Positions 14,474 to 22,315 of a stretch of DNA of 24,288 nucleotides are shown piece after piece (the first letter of the stretch is position 1; every line of letters starts with the position of its first letter). The stretch covers positions 1 to 24,288 of the forward strand of contig PWMA01000093.1 in NCBI GenBank assembly GCA_003558335.1. The letters run 5' to 3'. The notes under the pieces are model-generated. The model searched no databases, was not told the origin of the DNA, and saw only the letters and a list, made by a program, of their open reading frames with translations. Origin of the DNA: Candidatus Methanofastidiosia archaeon (GTDB lineage Archaea; Methanobacteriota_B; Thermococci; Methanofastidiosales; Methanofastidiosaceae). The position numbers and the translations under genes were made by a program.

Positions 14474-16176
14474 CTTCCCACTCCTATCATTTCATCAACT
14501 CTTCCGCCAGGAGGGATCATTGGTAAAATATTAGTTTCAGATTCTATCTTAAAGTCTAAAACTGAAACAACACCCGAATCAAAAGCATTTTTCAATGCTT
14601 TTTCGACGTCACCAACATTTTCTACTCTCTCTCCATAAGCACCAAAAGACTCTGCCAATTTTACAAAATCTGGAATGGTTCCTAGCTTTGTTCCAGAATA
14701 CCTTTTGTCCCAGAAAAGTTCTTGCCACTGTCTTACCATTCCCAGAAACGAGTTATTTAACACAGCGACAACCACAGGAATATCTTCTGCAACTGCAGTT
14801 GCAAGCTCTTGACAAACCATTAAAAATGACCCATCTCCGGCAATATCTAAAACCTGATTATCTGGCTTTGCAACCTTTGCACCAATGGCAGCGGGGAATC
14901 CAAATCCCATAGTTCCAAGGCCTCCCGAGGATATGAATTGTCTAGGTTTTTTAGTTATGTAATAATGTGCAGCAAACATTTGATTTTGACCTACTTCTGT
15001 AGTGACTATAGCATTTTCATCAAGAAAATTATTAATAGTTTTAATTATAACTTCGGGAGTAAGTTTATCCTCTTTGTGTTTTGTTGTTTCACATTCTTCA
15101 CACATACCATGAAGTTGATTTACTCTTTTTCTCCAAATGTTAGTTTCTTTTTTAACATCTTCATATTTTTTAATAAATTTAATAAGATTTCTTATTACAA
15201 GACTAGCGTCACCTACCAGAGGAAAGTCTACAGGTATGTTTTTGTTTAATTCCGAAGAATCTATATCACAGTGAATTTTGATAGCTTCTGGAGCAAAAGA
15301 CTCAAGCCCCCACCCAGTTGTCCTATCTGAAAATCTACAACCTATAACCAATAACGCATCACAACTGTTGATCATCTTATTTGCGCCTAATCTACCATGC
15401 ATTCCCACCATTCCTAATGAAAGAGGATGATTTTCAGGTATAGCACCTTTCCCCATGAGGGTTGTAGCTACCCCGGCTCCAAGATATTCTGCAAGAAGTC
15501 TTAAATCTTCAGACGCATTTGCATGGATTATTCCTCCTCCTGCAAGAATTAGAGGCCTCTCGGCTTCTATAAGTTTCTGAGCTATTCTCTTAAGTTGCAA
15601 AGGATTTGGAACTATGTTTGGATTATAACCTGCAAACTTTACCTCTCCATGATGGTACTCTTTTGAGGCAGCTTGTTGGACATCATTAGGGAGATCAATA
15701 ACGACTGCACCCTTTCTACCTGTATTAGCAATCTTGAAAGCACCTTTTATTGTCCAAGATAGCCTATCAGTTGATTTAACTAAAAAATTATGTTTAGTTA
15801 TTGGCATTGTTATTCCAAAAGTATCTGCTTCTTGGAATGCGTCTGTACCAATTGCACTGGTCGGAACTTGGCCAGTAAAAGCCACAAGTGGAATTGAATC
15901 CATCGTTGCATTGAGTAGACCAGTTATCAGATTTGTGGCACCTGGGCCGGAAGTGGCCATACATACTCCTGTGTTTCCAGACGCCCTAGCATAACCATCT
16001 GCAGCATGGACTGCCCCCTGTTCATGTCTCACAAGAATATTTCTAACATCTGTTTCTTCATAGAGTTCATTATATAAGGGGATTAAAGAACCACCAGGGA
16101 ATCCAAATATATGTTTAATATTTTCTTCTTTTAAGCACTTAACTACTATCTCTGTACCTTTTAATCCCTCATTCAT
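14458..16176 (-). CDS. ilvB: Acetolactate synthase catalytic (large) subunit
   Basis: This 572-residue thiamine-diphosphate enzyme condenses two pyruvates to acetolactate, or pyruvate and 2-oxobutyrate to acetohydroxybutyrate. Visible features are the catalytic Glu52 in RHEQGAVHAADGYARASG, GFPGGSLIPLY at the start, FAD-region GMHGRLGANKMI, and the C-terminal TPP/Mg motif GDGSFLMVCQEL followed by LNNSFLGMVRQWQELFW. Length is standard. The start ATG overlaps the leuA TGA by four bases, with GAGG upstream. The order ilvB-ilvH supports the biosynthetic, regulated enzyme rather than catabolic AlsS. Confidence 0.95.
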   Translation of the reverse strand: MNEGLKGTEIVVKCLKEENIKHIFGFPGGSLIPLYNELYEETDVRNILVRHEQGAVHAADGYARASGNTGVCMATSGPGATNLITGLLNATMDSIPLVAFTGQVPTSAIGTDAFQEADTFGITMPITKHNFLVKSTDRLSWTIKGAFKIANTGRKGAVVIDLPNDVQQAASKEYHHGEVKFAGYNPNIVPNPLQLKRIAQKLIEAERPLILAGGGIIHANASEDLRLLAEYLGAGVATTLMGKGAIPENHPLSLGMVGMHGRLGANKMINSCDALLVIGCRFSDRTTGWGLESFAPEAIKIHCDIDSSELNKNIPVDFPLVGDASLVIRNLIKFIKKYEDVKKETNIWRKRVNQLHGMCEECETTKHKEDKLTPEVIIKTINNFLDENAIVTTEVGQNQMFAAHYYITKKPRQFISSGGLGTMGFGFPAAIGAKVAKPDNQVLDIAGDGSFLMVCQELATAVAEDIPVVVAVLNNSFLGMVRQWQELFWDKRYSGTKLGTIPDFVKLAESFGAYGERVENVGDVEKALKNAFDSGVVSVLDFKIESETNILPMIPPGGRVDEMIGVGRCQHR

Positions 16177-17729
16177 TTCGTTTTCCCCTCTTTAGTTATT
16201 TTTCTTAGCTTATTTATGGCTTCAACCGTTGCATTAACACTTGTCATCACTATATCTGGACCTACACTCTTTCCAATCGCTTTTAATTGATCTTCATTTG
16301 TAATTCTTACAGATACTTGACAAAGTGCATCAGATCCTCCGGTTATAGCTTCAAGTCTGTACTCTTCAAGAGTTATATTTTCAGGAACAACTGACTTTAA
16401 AGCATTTAGTGCTGCATCAACTGCACCATTACCTATATTTGAACCTATTTTTTTATTTCCATTGATATTTAGAATTGCTGTGGCAGTTGGGGTAATATGA
16501 AGTCCTGAGATAATTGATATTTCTTCAAGTTTTACTTCTTTTTCCTCATCAGGAACTTTTCCAACATATCCGGCCGCTATTGCTATTAGATCCTCGTCAG
16601 TAATCTTTTTTCCACTCTCCCTTATTCTTTTTACTTCATCAACAATTTCTAATATCTGTTCCTTTGATAAGCCAATTCCAAAATCCTTAAGCTTCCGCTC
16701 AATTGCATGGATTCCTGTATGTTTTCCAACAACAATCTCACTCTCTCTTCCAACTAATTTTGGCGTTAGAGGTTCATAACAAAATGCTTTGCTTAAGACT
16801 CCATGAACATGAATTCCAGACTCATGTGCAAAAGCATTTTCTCCTACTATCGCTTTGTTTGGCTGTACTACTACTCCAGATATTCTTGAAACTAGCTTTG
16901 AAATATAAGTGAGTCTAGTGGTATCAATAGAAAATCTTACACCATAAAGCGCCATTAAACTCATAACTGTTTCCTCTAACGAAGCATTACCTGCTCTCTC
17001 TCCAAGACCATTTATTGTACAATGTACTTGTTTAGCTCCATTTTCAACAGCAGCAAGCGAATTGGCAACTGCAAGTCCAAAATCATTATGACAATGGACA
17101 CTTATTGGAACATCTATATCATTAACAAGCTCTTTTATCAAATATCCCATAGCTTTAGGCATTATCGTACCTACTGTATCGGGAACATTAATATAATCCA
17201 CTCCTGCGTCCTTTACCCCTCTATGCATCTCTTTAAGAAATTCAAGCTCTGTCCTAGTAGCATCCTCACAAGAAAACTCTACCTCTACCCCATGTTCTTT
17301 TGCATACTCAACACCATCTACAGCTTTCTTTAGAATATCTTCTTTTGACATTTTAAGTTTGAATTGACGGTGCAGAGGCGATGTAGCAATAAATGTATGG
17401 ACCCTATCTACATTACAATCTAGGGCAGCGTCTATATCTTTTTGATTTGATCTTGCAAGCCCACATACTTTTGCCTTTAGTCCCATATCACATATTTTTT
17501 TTATTGAGTCCTTTTCTCCTGCAGATGTTATGGGAAATCCTGCTTCAAAAGCATCTACTCCTAATAGATCAAGACTTTCAGCTATCTTCATCTTTTCACC
17601 TAGATTAAAAGCAACCCCAGGCGTTTGTTCACCATCTCTAAGCGTTGTATCAAATATTTTGATACCTTCTATATACATGTTTTCTAATACTTTTTTGTTA
17701 TAATCACTTACGCAAATTACATCTTCCAC
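16173..17729 (-). CDS. leuA: 2-isopropylmalate synthase
   Basis: This enzyme condenses acetyl-CoA and 2-oxoisovalerate in the first leucine-specific step. It has the TIM barrel with FDTTLRDGEQTPGVAFNLGEK near the start, HCHNDFGLAVANSLAAV metal ligands and GLGERAGNASLEE, and a C-terminal LeuA allosteric domain (last about 140 residues; GNGAVDAALNAL). The start is uncertain: GTG 17738, GTG 17729 or ATG 17678 are in frame. AGGTGA at 17740-17735 is well spaced for GTG 17729, giving 518 aa, and is chosen. The family usually begins closer to FDTTLRDGEQ, so the 20-residue lead is unusual. It is the first gene of the nine-gene operon. Confidence 0.93.
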   Translation of the reverse strand: MEDVICVSDYNKKVLENMYIEGIKIFDTTLRDGEQTPGVAFNLGEKMKIAESLDLLGVDAFEAGFPITSAGEKDSIKKICDMGLKAKVCGLARSNQKDIDAALDCNVDRVHTFIATSPLHRQFKLKMSKEDILKKAVDGVEYAKEHGVEVEFSCEDATRTELEFLKEMHRGVKDAGVDYINVPDTVGTIMPKAMGYLIKELVNDIDVPISVHCHNDFGLAVANSLAAVENGAKQVHCTINGLGERAGNASLEETVMSLMALYGVRFSIDTTRLTYISKLVSRISGVVVQPNKAIVGENAFAHESGIHVHGVLSKAFCYEPLTPKLVGRESEIVVGKHTGIHAIERKLKDFGIGLSKEQILEIVDEVKRIRESGKKITDEDLIAIAAGYVGKVPDEEKEVKLEEISIISGLHITPTATAILNINGNKKIGSNIGNGAVDAALNALKSVVPENITLEEYRLEAITGGSDALCQVSVRITNEDQLKAIGKSVGPDIVMTSVNATVEAINKLRKITKEGKTK

Positions 17730-17837
17730 TTTATTCACCTATCACAATAACTCATGTAGTAAGTTATCTTAAATAAAATCAAACAGCTTAAAACCTTACT
17801 ATTCCAAGTAACACTATAGATATTTTTTAAAAAGAAT

Positions 17838-17888
17838 CTATACTTTTGCGAGGTGCAAAAATGCACCCCCCCTAATTATTAATTCCAT
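17838..17888 (-). other. Candidate leuA leader peptide ORF
   Basis: Within the leuA leader, ATG 17886-17888 opens a 16-codon frame ending TAG 17838-17840, product MELIIRGGAFLHLAKV. AGGTG at 17899-17895 is six bases before the ATG, a good ribosome site. Six residues of 16 are Leu, Ile or Val. A hairpin (17850-17869) lies inside the ORF, and a T-rich tract (minus strand TTCTTTTT, 17836-17829) follows the stop. The layout resembles bacterial branched-chain leader peptides, but such control is not established in archaea. It might instead be chance around an operator. Confidence 0.4.
17850..17869 (-). promoter_or_regulatory. Hairpin or operator in the leuA leader
   Basis: GGTGCA (17852-17857) and TGCACC (17862-17867) are perfect inverted repeats around AAAA; one G-U and one G-C pair can extend the RNA stem to eight base pairs. 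A run of seven C (plus strand) flanks it, very unusual in this AT-rich DNA. It lies about 120-140 bases upstream of leuA and may be an RNA stem in the leader or a DNA operator. Confidence 0.5.
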
Positions 17889-17924
17889 AGTGTACACCTA
17901 ACGCATTTTAAAGCAAATTTACTT

Positions 17925-17941
17925 CTTTTTAAAGGTTTCGG
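17925..17941 (-). promoter_or_regulatory. BRE/TATA promoter of the leuA operon
   Basis: The minus strand reads CCGAAACCTTTAAAAAG, close to the archaeal BRE (CGAAA) plus TATA (TTTAAA) arrangement. Expected initiation is near 17904, which leaves a leader of about 170 bases before leuA. Other AT-rich TATA candidates exist nearby (about 17945-17962 and 17823-17833), so the true site needs mapping. Confidence 0.5.
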
Positions 17942-17986
17942 TTATTTTTATATAATAAAAATAGAAAAAGAAATATATATTTTACT

Positions 17987-20704
17987 TTATTTGTTTTTTA
18001 CACTTCTGCTAATGAACTTTTCAATTTCAATTACAAAAAAACATGTTGTTGCAATCAAAATCATTGGAATCCACCATATTGATGGAAAAGGCTCAGTTCT
18101 AAAAGGGCTCGCTCCAAATATGGTCTCTGAATAAACCAACAAAACTTGTAATAACAAAGTAACAGAAGCTCCAATTATAACCCATTTGTTCCTAAATGGA
18201 TTAAAACTAAAAGCGCTATCTTCAAAAGATCTTGCAGTGAATAGATATCCCACCTGAACCATTATTATTGTTGTAAAAGCTATAGTTTGTGCTTGGGATA
18301 GGTATTCAATTGAGTTTCCTACAGATCCTAAAAATAGCATATACATTGAGTATATTGATATCACTGTTATTATTGAAACAACTCCAACTCTTTTAATGAA
18401 AAATCTGTTGAATAGCTTTTCCTTAGGATCTCTAGGAGGTCTTTCTAAAAGTCCTTTTTCACCAGGCTCCCATATCAAAGGTATAGAACATGCTATAGCA
18501 ATAATCAGATTAACCCATAGAATTTGAACTGGCTCAATAGGTAATCTTTCTCTAAAAATAGGAACAAAAGGAGATAAAAATAAAGCAGTCGCCAGTGCTA
18601 ATCCTTGACCACCATTAGTAGGTAAGAGATATAGTATTACCTTCCATATGTTATCATAAACTCTTCTACCTTCTTCTACTGCAGCAATTATTGTGGAAAA
18701 ATTATCGTCTGTTAAAATGATGTCTGAAGCCTCTTTACTCACTTCAGTTCCAGTCATACCCATTGCAACGCCTATATCTGCAGCTTTTAATGCCGGAGCA
18801 TCATTGACTCCATCTCCTGTCATAGCCACCACATGCCCTCTTTTTTGCAGCTGTTTTGTTATCCTAAATTTATGTTCAGGTTTAACTCTGGCATAAACAG
18901 ATATTTTTTCTACTAAATCGTAAAGTTCTTCGTCTGTTATTTCTGACATCTCCTGACCAGTCAAAGTTTTGTCTTCTCCATCTCCAATTTTCAACTGTCT
19001 GGCAACAGCTTTTGCTGTAAGTGCATGATCCCCAGTTATCATTATAGGCCTAATACCTGCTGTTTTACACTTTTTTATAGCTTCTATAGCTTCTTTTCGC
19101 GGAGGATCGATCATACCTTGTATTCCCACAAAAATTAAATCAGAAATGTCGCCTTCTTCAAGAGACATTTTTTCTTTTGGAACCCTCTTGTAAGCCATAG
19201 CCAAGACTCTTAGGGCATCTTTAGCCATATCTTCTACATTTTTCATAACTATTTCTGTGTCTAATGTTACCTTTTTTCCATCAACTAACATTTCCTTGCA
19301 TGATTTTAGAACTCTTTCAGGCGAACCTTTTACATAGATCAAATTGTCTTCTCCATCTTCATGTAAAGTTGCCATATATTGTTGTTTCGATTCAAAAGGT
19401 ATTTCATCAATTTTTAGAAGTTTCTCATCAACACCCGCTTTTTTTGCAGAAACGATCAAAGCGGCTTCGGTATTACTGCCTTTGGCAACATATCTTCCTT
19501 TTTCTTTTTCTATATCAGAATTGTTACAAAGAAAACCTGCTCTCAATGTTTGTACAAGTTCTTGTGTTAAATTGGTTTTAGAATTGCTTCCCTTTTCATG
19601 AATTTGGCCCACTGGTTCGTATCCAACTCCATCGACATTGTAAATCTTATTTCCACTAAATATATTAGTAACTGTCATTTCATTTTTAGTTAGGGTCCCT
19701 GTTTTATCTGAACATATTACGGTAACACTTCCTAATGTTTCAGCTGAGGGCAAATTTCTGACAATAGCATTTCTTTTAGCCATAGCTGTGGAGCCTGTCG
19801 CAAAAGCAGCGATTACTGCTCCAGGAAGGCCTTCAGGCATCATAGCCACCATCATTCCAATCATGGCGAGGAACATATAGACAATATCGTATCCCTCTAA
19901 TACGCCCAATATAAACATCAGTATTGAAACTCCAATGATGGAAGCAACCATTAGTTTTACAAATTCTGAAATCTTTTTTAATATTGGTGGAGAAGTTTGA
20001 ACTGAGCTCTGCATTAAATTTGCTATTTTTCCTATTTCGGTATCTTCACCTGTAGATACTATGACACCGTTCCCCCTTCCACTTGTGACAAAGGTACCAC
20101 CATAAATCATACAATACTTTTCCCCATCATTTTTGTCATTTTGATCATCTTCAGATCCTTTGGCAACAGGAATAGATTCTCCTGTTAACATTGATTCGTC
20201 CAAATACATATTTTTTGAAGCAATGATTCTAAGATCAGCCGGTACTTTATTGCCCGACTCTAAAACTACTATATCCCCAGGAACTAATTCTCTTGTAGGA
20301 ATTTCTTTTGATTCGCCATCTCTTATTACAGTACATTTGTCTACTATCATATCCTTTAATGCTTCAATAGCTTCTTCGGCTTTCCCTTCTTGAATAAACC
20401 CAATTATGGCCGTTGCTAGGACTACTCCAAGTATAACCCACATGTCTAGTAGGACATGCTCTTCACCCATAAAAGCCCATAAAAAAAAACATGCAATTGC
20501 TGCAATTATTAAAACAATCAACAATGGATTATTGAACTGCTCCAAGAATCTAATTAGGGTGCTTTTTTTCTTAAATTTTATTTCATTATGCCCATATTCT
20601 TCAATTCTTGATGCAGCTTCTTTGGAGGAGAGGCCTTCCGTGGTTGCACTCAACTTCTTTAATGTATCTTCAGTACTAAATTTACACCAATCTAATTTCT
20701 CCAC
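17987..20704 (-). CDS. P2-type cation-transporting ATPase
   Basis: Three clustered starts exist (GTG 20710, TTG 20707, GTG 20704). GGAGG at 20716-20712 is seven bases from GTG 20704, which is chosen, giving 905 aa. The protein has the cation-ATPase N-domain, A-domain TGES (about 174-177), TM4 MMPEGLPGAV, phosphorylation site DKTGTLT (Asp about 333), KGSPERV nucleotide-binding loop and hinge TGDGVNDAPALK, with about ten membrane helices. It resembles the Pma1-like/PacL-like P2 group. TM5 reads LLPTNGGQGLALA and TM6 QILWVNLIIAIACSIPLIWEP, lacking the Thr-Asp that coordinates calcium in SERCA, so I do not assign calcium. It stands alone between leuA and the decayed gene. Confidence 0.9.
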   Translation of the reverse strand: MEKLDWCKFSTEDTLKKLSATTEGLSSKEAASRIEEYGHNEIKFKKKSTLIRFLEQFNNPLLIVLIIAAIACFFLWAFMGEEHVLLDMWVILGVVLATAIIGFIQEGKAEEAIEALKDMIVDKCTVIRDGESKEIPTRELVPGDIVVLESGNKVPADLRIIASKNMYLDESMLTGESIPVAKGSEDDQNDKNDGEKYCMIYGGTFVTSGRGNGVIVSTGEDTEIGKIANLMQSSVQTSPPILKKISEFVKLMVASIIGVSILMFILGVLEGYDIVYMFLAMIGMMVAMMPEGLPGAVIAAFATGSTAMAKRNAIVRNLPSAETLGSVTVICSDKTGTLTKNEMTVTNIFSGNKIYNVDGVGYEPVGQIHEKGSNSKTNLTQELVQTLRAGFLCNNSDIEKEKGRYVAKGSNTEAALIVSAKKAGVDEKLLKIDEIPFESKQQYMATLHEDGEDNLIYVKGSPERVLKSCKEMLVDGKKVTLDTEIVMKNVEDMAKDALRVLAMAYKRVPKEKMSLEEGDISDLIFVGIQGMIDPPRKEAIEAIKKCKTAGIRPIMITGDHALTAKAVARQLKIGDGEDKTLTGQEMSEITDEELYDLVEKISVYARVKPEHKFRITKQLQKRGHVVAMTGDGVNDAPALKAADIGVAMGMTGTEVSKEASDIILTDDNFSTIIAAVEEGRRVYDNIWKVILYLLPTNGGQGLALATALFLSPFVPIFRERLPIEPVQILWVNLIIAIACSIPLIWEPGEKGLLERPPRDPKEKLFNRFFIKRVGVVSIITVISIYSMYMLFLGSVGNSIEYLSQAQTIAFTTIIMVQVGYLFTARSFEDSAFSFNPFRNKWVIIGASVTLLLQVLLVYSETIFGASPFRTEPFPSIWWIPMILIATTCFFVIEIEKFISRSVKNK

Positions 20705-20750
20705 CAACACCCCTCCCTTATTTCATATTACAAAGGTTTTCTCTATTTTC

Positions 20751-20762
20751 ATTTATAAAATT
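20751..20762 (-). promoter_or_regulatory. TATA-like promoter element of the P-type ATPase gene
   Basis: The minus strand reads AAATTTTATAAATG, a TATA-like element. Initiation about 26 bases downstream would give a short leader of about 25 bases holding the GGAGG ribosome site. Bases 20711-20875 otherwise hold only AT-rich sequence, with a second TATA-like CTTATATATAG on the plus strand (20814-20824) that may have served the decayed gene. Confidence 0.4.
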
Positions 20763-20878
20763 TTGCATATACTAATTTTTACATATGTTTATTTTAATTT
20801 TATTATTTAGATTCTTATATATAGCCCATTATGCAAGCATATTTAAAGTAACTACTATACCAAAGTTTAAGAATTTAG

Positions 20879-21304
20879 ATTCCAAATATTTTAAATTTAG
20901 AAGATAGATCTTCCAAAGGGATTGTTGATTCTATCTTAATAATTTATTCTATAACATATTCAATGGCCGCCTATATATTTATCAGCGGAGGGCTTAAATA
21001 TCAAAATACTTTTATAATTTTAATTTTCATCATGTTTGTACCGTTTCTTGTATCTGCTATTCTTACCAAATTCTATCTTAAAAGACCACTTTTATAATTT
21101 GGAATAAATAAAGGGACAGGTATCAAATATTATTTGGCATCATATTTCTATCCTTTTACAGCCGCTGAACTTAGAATAATTTTTGCACAAACCGATAACG
21201 AACTACTAGGAGTTCCTTTTGGATTACCTGGGCTGCTATCATTATTTATGATTTCAGTGGTATTCTTATGGAATCTAAAAAGAAGTTATCTTAAAGATTT
21301 CTAA
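20879..21304 (+). pseudogene. Decayed membrane protein gene, CPBP (CAAX) protease-like
   Basis: One frame reads protein-like sequence across this span but is broken by TAA 21095-21097 and has no convincing start. The first part (SILIIYSITYSMAAYIFISGG, then LIFIMFVPFLVSAILTKFYLKRPLL) resembles the first two helices of CPBP/CAAX-family proteases. After the stop the same frame continues FGINKGTGIKYYLASYFYPF, as the family does, then jumps to a C-terminal helix ending WNLKRSYLKDF at TAA 21302-21304. The central catalytic region (EExxxR and His motifs) is missing, so an internal deletion is likely. Its 3' end overlaps the lysK end by 30 bases. Family assignment is from pattern memory and moderate. 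Confidence 0.55.
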
Positions 21305-22315
21305 AATAGCTTTTTCTAAAATGTCAATAGATTTAAGATATTCATCAATGTCAACACACTCTTTATCTGTATGATCCAAAGATGAGTCACCTGGACCGTA
21401 AGTAACGATATTTTCTGTTAGCCCAACTAGAAGATTCATATCAGACGTCCCTGTTTTTTTCTTATATCTTGGTGTTAATCCATTTTCTCTTATTGCCTTT
21501 ACCAAAGTTTTTACAATTATGTTATTTTTAGAAGTTATTATTCCATTAACACCTTCAACTAATTCTACTTCACCATCAATTATTTTTGATAATTCTTCAA
21601 AGACTTTTTTATATTGCAATCCAGGAGGTATTCTAAAGTCTATAATTGCCTTACATTCACTTGGCAAGACATTGTTTTCAGATTTAGCATATATGGACGT
21701 TGGAGAATAGCTTAGAGATTCAAAAATATTACTTTCTTTATATAATTCACTAATTTTATTTGAAAAATCTATGAATTTTAAAATTGGATTTTCTTCTTTC
21801 GATGAGGAATGTGAGGCTTGGCCTTTAAATAATACCTTTAACAACAATCTTCCTTTGTAACCTATTGTTATGCCATCAGCCGATCCAGGCTCTCCTAAAA
21901 ATATAAAGTCTGCCTTAATCTTTTTCATTAACTCAAAGGTACCTCTTGAATTGGGCATTTCTTCGCCGGTAACACCTGCAAATATAAGAGTTCCTTTAAA
22001 TTCTTTGCTTTTAAATCTCATGAATGCACAAAGAAGCGCAGCAAGAGGAGATTTTGCATCACAAGCACCTCTTCCATATATTATATTACTCTCTTTCTTA
22101 AAGGGAAGTTTTCCTTTAACAGTATCCATATGGCCTGTTAAGAGTATGTAAGGGGGGCCTGCTCCAAGTGTCGAAATAACATTCAGCTCTCTGTCTTGTT
22201 CCACATTGAAGTTATTATTTTTAAGAAAATCCACTAAATAATCGGAGAGCTCTCTTTCCTCACCAGATGGACTATAAATTTCTATTAGATTTTCGAGAAT
22301 TTCAACTTCTTCCAA
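21275..22315 (-). CDS. lysK: LysW-lysine / LysW-ornithine hydrolase
   Basis: This M20-family metallopeptidase releases lysine (and perhaps ornithine) from the LysW carrier protein, the last step of the carrier pathway. Zinc ligands are seen in TGHMDTV (His62, Asp64), GRGACDAKSPLAAL (Asp86), TGEEMPNSRG (catalytic Glu118, Glu119) and GEPGSAD (Glu142), with a terminal His in DSSLDHTDKE. The frame is open to 22339, but GGTGA (22325-22321) five bases before TTG 22315 supports that start (MEEVEILENLIEIYSPSGEE), giving 346 aa. This overlaps the lysJ stop by 14 bases. ArgE/DapE-type deacylases are relatives; the lysZ-lysJ context decides the call. Confidence 0.88.
   Translation of the reverse strand: MEEVEILENLIEIYSPSGEERELSDYLVDFLKNNNFNVEQDRELNVISTLGAGPPYILLTGHMDTVKGKLPFKKESNIIYGRGACDAKSPLAALLCAFMRFKSKEFKGTLIFAGVTGEEMPNSRGTFELMKKIKADFIFLGEPGSADGITIGYKGRLLLKVLFKGQASHSSSKEENPILKFIDFSNKISELYKESNIFESLSYSPTSIYAKSENNVLPSECKAIIDFRIPPGLQYKKVFEELSKIIDGEVELVEGVNGIITSKNNIIVKTLVKAIRENGLTPRYKKKTGTSDMNLLVGLTENIVTYGPGDSSLDHTDKECVDIDEYLKSIDILEKAILEIFKITSF

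Noticed and set aside
14938..15249. 103-codon plus-strand frame rich in Phe and Tyr
   Set aside because: Antisense shadow of ilvB in AT-rich DNA.
17850..17869. Hairpin as a terminator of the ATPase gene
   Set aside because: It is about 120 bases past the ATPase stop, beyond the leuA promoter candidate, with G-rich flank and no T-run directly after the stem.
18693..20810. Several plus-strand frames opposite the P-type ATPase
   Set aside because: They lie opposite conserved ATPase motifs and show only low-complexity complement sequence.
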